Shown: positions 61,182 through 64,000 of the stretch, one piece after another
Position numbering within the stretch: position 1 is the first letter of the stretch
Layout of the letters: every line of letters starts with the position of its first letter
NCBI RefSeq assembly: GCF_900111455.1
Contig: NZ_FOIE01000004.1
Span: forward strand, 186,001 to 250,000
DNA from: Geodermatophilus poikilotrophus
Lineage (GTDB): Bacteria; Actinomycetota; Actinomycetes; Mycobacteriales; Geodermatophilaceae
Direction of reading: 5' to 3'
Length of the DNA: 64,000 nucleotides
Program-made: the position numbers and the translations under genes
The notes under the pieces: model-generated
What the model was told of the DNA's origin: nothing
Databases searched by the model: none
Seen by the model: the letters and a program-made list of their open reading frames with translations, nothing else

Positions 61182-61976
61182 GTGCAGCTCGGACCCTCCC
61201 GCACCACCTGGCGCCGCTACGTCGCCCTCGGCGACTCGTTCACCGAGGGGCTGGCCGACGCCGATCCGCAGCGGCCGGGGGAGTACCGCGGCTGGGCCGA
61301 CCGGCTGGCCGAGCACCTGGCGGCCGCGGCCGACGGCGACGTGGAGTACGCCAACCTGGCCATCCGCGGCCGGCTGCTCGCCCAGGTGCTCGACGAGCAG
61401 GTGCCGGTCGCGCTGGCCGCCGGGCCAGACCTGGTCAGCCTGGTCGCCGCCGGCAACGACCTGCTCCGCCCGGGCGCCGACCCCGACCGGCTCGCCGCCG
61501 ACCTGGAGGACGCCGTCGTCCGCTTCCGGTCCGCCGGCGCCGACGTGCTGCTGGCGACCGGCGTCGACCCGCGGCAGACGCCGATCCTGCGGCGCACCCG
61601 CGGCCGGGTCGCGGTGTTCAACGCCTCGCTGTGGTCGATCGCGGCCCGGCACGGCGCCGTCGTCCTCGACCAGTGGGGCGCCCGGTGGGTGCAGGACTGG
61701 CGGATGTGGGACGGCGACCGCATCCACCTCACCGCCGAGGGCCACCGGCGGACGGCGCTGGCCGCGGCGACCGCGCTGGGCCTGCGGGTGGACGACGACT
61801 GGCGCACCCCGCTGCCCCCGCAGCCGCCCCGCGCACTGCGGGCGGCGCTGGCCGAGGAGGCGGCGTGGGTGCGCGGGTTCGTCGCGCCGTGGATCGGCCG
61901 GCGGCTGCGCGGCCGGTCCTCGGGGGACGGCCGCGCAGCCAAGCGGCCGGTGCCGCTGGCGCTGCCGCGCGCCTGA
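61182..61976 (+). CDS. SGNH/GDSL-family hydrolase
   Basis: A 264-residue lipase/esterase-like enzyme without a signal peptide. Block I is RYVALGDSFTEGLADA (nucleophile Ser), block II has ANLAIRGRLL, block III has VAAGNDLL (Asn), and block V is GDRIHLTAEGH (Asp and His). It hydrolyses esters of lipids or other molecules; substrate unknown. The C-terminus is basic (GRRLRGRSSGDGRAAK), which could bind nucleic acid or membrane. Start is GTG or near; conserved sequence begins ~12 residues in. It is divergent from the NUDIX gene and converges with the c-di-GMP protein. Confidence 0.88.
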   Translation: MQLGPSRTTWRRYVALGDSFTEGLADADPQRPGEYRGWADRLAEHLAAAADGDVEYANLAIRGRLLAQVLDEQVPVALAAGPDLVSLVAAGNDLLRPGADPDRLAADLEDAVVRFRSAGADVLLATGVDPRQTPILRRTRGRVAVFNASLWSIAARHGAVVLDQWGARWVQDWRMWDGDRIHLTAEGHRRTALAAATALGLRVDDDWRTPLPPQPPRALRAALAEEAAWVRGFVAPWIGRRLRGRSSGDGRAAKRPVPLALPRA

Positions 61977-61977
61977 G

Positions 61978-63903
61978 CTACTCCTGCTCCAGCCGGCGGT
62001 CCTCGGTGGGCAGGCCCTCCGAGATCAGCTCGTCGACCGTCATCGCCCGGGTCGCCGGCGGCTGGGGCGGGGGCACCGGCGGCAGCCCGGAGGCGACCAC
62101 GGCCTCGCCGTCGAGCACGTCCTGCACGGTGACCTCGCCGGGCGGCAGGGTGCCGGTCAGGTCGACGTCCCCGGTGCTCGGGATGGTCGTGGGCAGCGGG
62201 GCCGGCCGGCCGAAGGCGTAGCCCTGGGCCATCTCGCAGCCGTGCTCGCGCAGCCAGTCGGCCTGGTCGAGGTCCTCGATGCCCTCGGCGATGACCTGCA
62301 GGCCCATGCCCAGGCCCAGCTGCACCAGGCCCTGCACGAGCGCCGCGGTCGAGGGCTCGGTGACCACGTCGGCGACGAACGAGCGGTCGATCTTCACCGT
62401 GTGGATGGGCAGCCGGTGCAGCGCGGTGATCGCCGAGTAGCCGGTGCCGAAGTCGTCGAGGGCGAGGGTGACACCGGCGTCCGTCACCTCCGAGACCGCC
62501 TGCAGCGTGGCGTCGGCGGCGAACAGCGCGGTCGACTCGGTGATCTCCAGCTCCAGCCGCTCCGGCGGCAGGCCGGACTCGGCCAGCGCGTCGGTGACCA
62601 GCTCGGCGAAGCCGGGCTCGGCGAGGTGGCGCGCGGAGATGTTGACGTGCACCCGCAGGCCGGCCGGCCAGCCGGCGGCGTCGAAGCAGGCCTGGCGGAG
62701 CACCCAGACGCCCAGCCGGGAGGTGAGCCGGTTGTCCTCCGCGGCGGTGAGGAAGGCCCCCGGCGGCAGCAGCCCTCGGGTGGGGTGCTGCCAGCGGATG
62801 AGCGCCTCGTAGCCGAGCAGCGTCTCGTCGTGCAGCGACACGATCGGCTGGTAGAAGAGCCGCAGCTCGTCGGACTCCAGGGCGTTGCGCAGGTCGGCCT
62901 CCAGCTGCAGCTGGTCGACCTCGCTGTCGGACAACCCGCCGTCGTGCACCTCGATGCGGGCGCGGCTGCCGTCGGCCTTGGCCCGGGTGAGCGCGGCGTG
63001 CGCCTGGCGCAGCAGGTCGTCGGGGGCAACGTCGGACCCCAGGGTCAGGCCCACGCTGGCCGACAGCACGATCTCGCGCTTGCCGATGAGGAACGGGTCG
63101 TCGAGCACGCCGAGCAGCCGGTCGGCCATGGTGCGCAGGCCGTCGAGGTCCTCCACGTCCTCGGCGAGGATGAGGAACTCGTCGCCGCCCAGTCGCACGG
63201 CGGTGTCCTCCACCCGCGTGCTCCAGCGCAGCCGGTCGGCGACCTGGATGAGCAGCTGGTCGCCGGCCTCGTTGCCGAGGACGTCGTTGACCGCCTGGAA
63301 CCGGTCGAGGTTGAGGTGCACCAGCCCGACCTGCAACCCGCGGCGGCGGGACAGCGCGAGGGCGTGGTTGAGCCGGTCGTTGAGGGCCCGCCGGTTGGGC
63401 AGCCCGGTCAGCGGGTCGGTGAAGGCCCGCCGGACCAGGTCCTCCTCCGCGCGGCGGCGGTCGGTCACGTCGACCAGCGAGAGGACGACGAACTGCGGCG
63501 TCCCCGTGTTGGTGTGGACGACCTCGTGCGACTGGGTGGCCCACAGCTCGCTGCCGTCGGCCCGGCGCAGTCGCCGTTCGCCGTCCACCCGCAGCCACGG
63601 GTCCAGCGGGCCGTCGCCGCGGTCGGGCACCGGGGCCTCGTCGGGGTGGGCGAGCAGGTCGACGTGCCGGCCGACCATGTCCTCGGGCGTGCGGCCGGTC
63701 ATGGTGCACAGGGCGTCGTTGACGACGAGCAGGTGGCCGTCGAGGTCGACGAGGGCCTTGGGGATCGGCGCGGCGACGAACAGGGCGCGGAAGAGCTGTC
63801 CTCGGTCGGCCAGCAGGGTGTCGATCGCGCGGAGCCTCGAGCCGGCGGCGGCGCCGGCGGTCCCCTCCGGGGGACGCGACACGTCGTGGGCGCTCAGGTT
63901 CAC
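61978..63903 (-). CDS. PAS-GGDEF-EAL cyclic-di-GMP protein
   Basis: A 641-residue two-activity protein. A PAS domain (~35-150) is followed by GGDEF (~155-320) with the active-site GGDEF at 239-243 and a product-inhibition I-site RVED five residues before it (230-233). The EAL domain (~335-590) keeps YQPIVS, EAL at 366-368, and DDFGTGYSAI, so both synthesis and cleavage of c-di-GMP are possible. A Pro-rich tail ends the protein. GTG 63903 begins just before conserved sequence. Convergent with the SGNH-hydrolase gene (1-bp gap). orn in this window could finish pGpG breakdown. Confidence 0.92.
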   Translation of the reverse strand: MNLSAHDVSRPPEGTAGAAAGSRLRAIDTLLADRGQLFRALFVAAPIPKALVDLDGHLLVVNDALCTMTGRTPEDMVGRHVDLLAHPDEAPVPDRGDGPLDPWLRVDGERRLRRADGSELWATQSHEVVHTNTGTPQFVVLSLVDVTDRRRAEEDLVRRAFTDPLTGLPNRRALNDRLNHALALSRRRGLQVGLVHLNLDRFQAVNDVLGNEAGDQLLIQVADRLRWSTRVEDTAVRLGGDEFLILAEDVEDLDGLRTMADRLLGVLDDPFLIGKREIVLSASVGLTLGSDVAPDDLLRQAHAALTRAKADGSRARIEVHDGGLSDSEVDQLQLEADLRNALESDELRLFYQPIVSLHDETLLGYEALIRWQHPTRGLLPPGAFLTAAEDNRLTSRLGVWVLRQACFDAAGWPAGLRVHVNISARHLAEPGFAELVTDALAESGLPPERLELEITESTALFAADATLQAVSEVTDAGVTLALDDFGTGYSAITALHRLPIHTVKIDRSFVADVVTEPSTAALVQGLVQLGLGMGLQVIAEGIEDLDQADWLREHGCEMAQGYAFGRPAPLPTTIPSTGDVDLTGTLPPGEVTVQDVLDGEAVVASGLPPVPPPQPPATRAMTVDELISEGLPTEDRRLEQE

Positions 63904-64000
63904 CCGGACAGCCTGCGGGACCGGACCCGTCCAGCCCGGGACCTCGTGGACGGAGAGTCGTGGTCGACTCGTCACAGATCGTGACACCTTGAGCACGGTG

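Overview
The window is chromosomal DNA from a very GC-rich actinobacterium. Codons mostly end in G or C, GTG starts are common, and regulators are abundant. Repeated GAF-ANTAR genes, SpoIIE-type phosphatases and RsbW-like kinases, a PRC-barrel protein and a fused F420-synthesis gene (fbiC) together resemble the Geodermatophilaceae (Blastococcus, Geodermatophilus, Modestobacter). That family assignment is inference from gene content; no 16S or other marker gene is present.

Layout. 1-2.5 kb: the end of a histidine kinase, a HEPN-like protein and a PH-SHOCT protein, in DNA that looks less GC-rich than the rest. 3-7.8 kb: a secreted type-B carboxylesterase and a TetR/CocE-hydrolase operon. 7.8-14.6 kb: an eroded stretch holding broken copies of a serine recombinase, a small HTH-like protein, an ECF sigma factor, an SRPBCC protein and an SMR transporter, next to an intact ferritin-like protein and an APH(6)/StrB-like kinase. 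12.9-22 kb: a sensory cluster of three GAF-ANTAR proteins, two SpoIIE phosphatases, a Crp/Fnr regulator and an RsbW-like kinase. 22-24 kb: a truncated MmyB-type regulator and a VapBC-like pair with a frameshifted toxin, ending at tRNA-Lys. 24-32 kb: an L,D-transpeptidase lipoprotein, a BNR-repeat protein coupled to a MoaD/ThiS protein, a PRC-barrel/HATPase fusion, two more GAF-ANTAR proteins, a DUF1707 protein and tRNA-His.

32-43 kb: oligoribonuclease, two membrane proteins, and a leucine/isovalerate-type catabolic locus. That locus has a TetR repressor divergent from mccB, then mccA and an acyl-CoA dehydrogenase, with a ferritin and a Cys-rich mini-protein lying between mccB and mccA. 43-49 kb: a Tat-exported cyclase-family protein, glycerate kinase, quinone reductase, a murein-active protein with a small partner gene, a VOC protein, a lipoprotein and a TupA-like ATP-grasp protein. 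49-53 kb: a ribose-type ABC importer. 53-56 kb: fbiC. 56-59.6 kb: an overlapping sigma / anti-sigma / ABC-exporter operon. 59.7-64 kb: flavin reductase, NUDIX hydrolase, SGNH hydrolase and a PAS-GGDEF-EAL protein.

The common theme is signal integration. GAF-ANTAR RNA-binding regulators, partner-switching enzymes, a sigma/anti-sigma pair and a cyclic-di-GMP protein sit beside ordinary catabolic and envelope genes. I saw no CRISPR array, no intact insertion sequence and no complete prophage. Starts given as GTG were chosen from a visible Shine-Dalgarno sequence unless stated otherwise.
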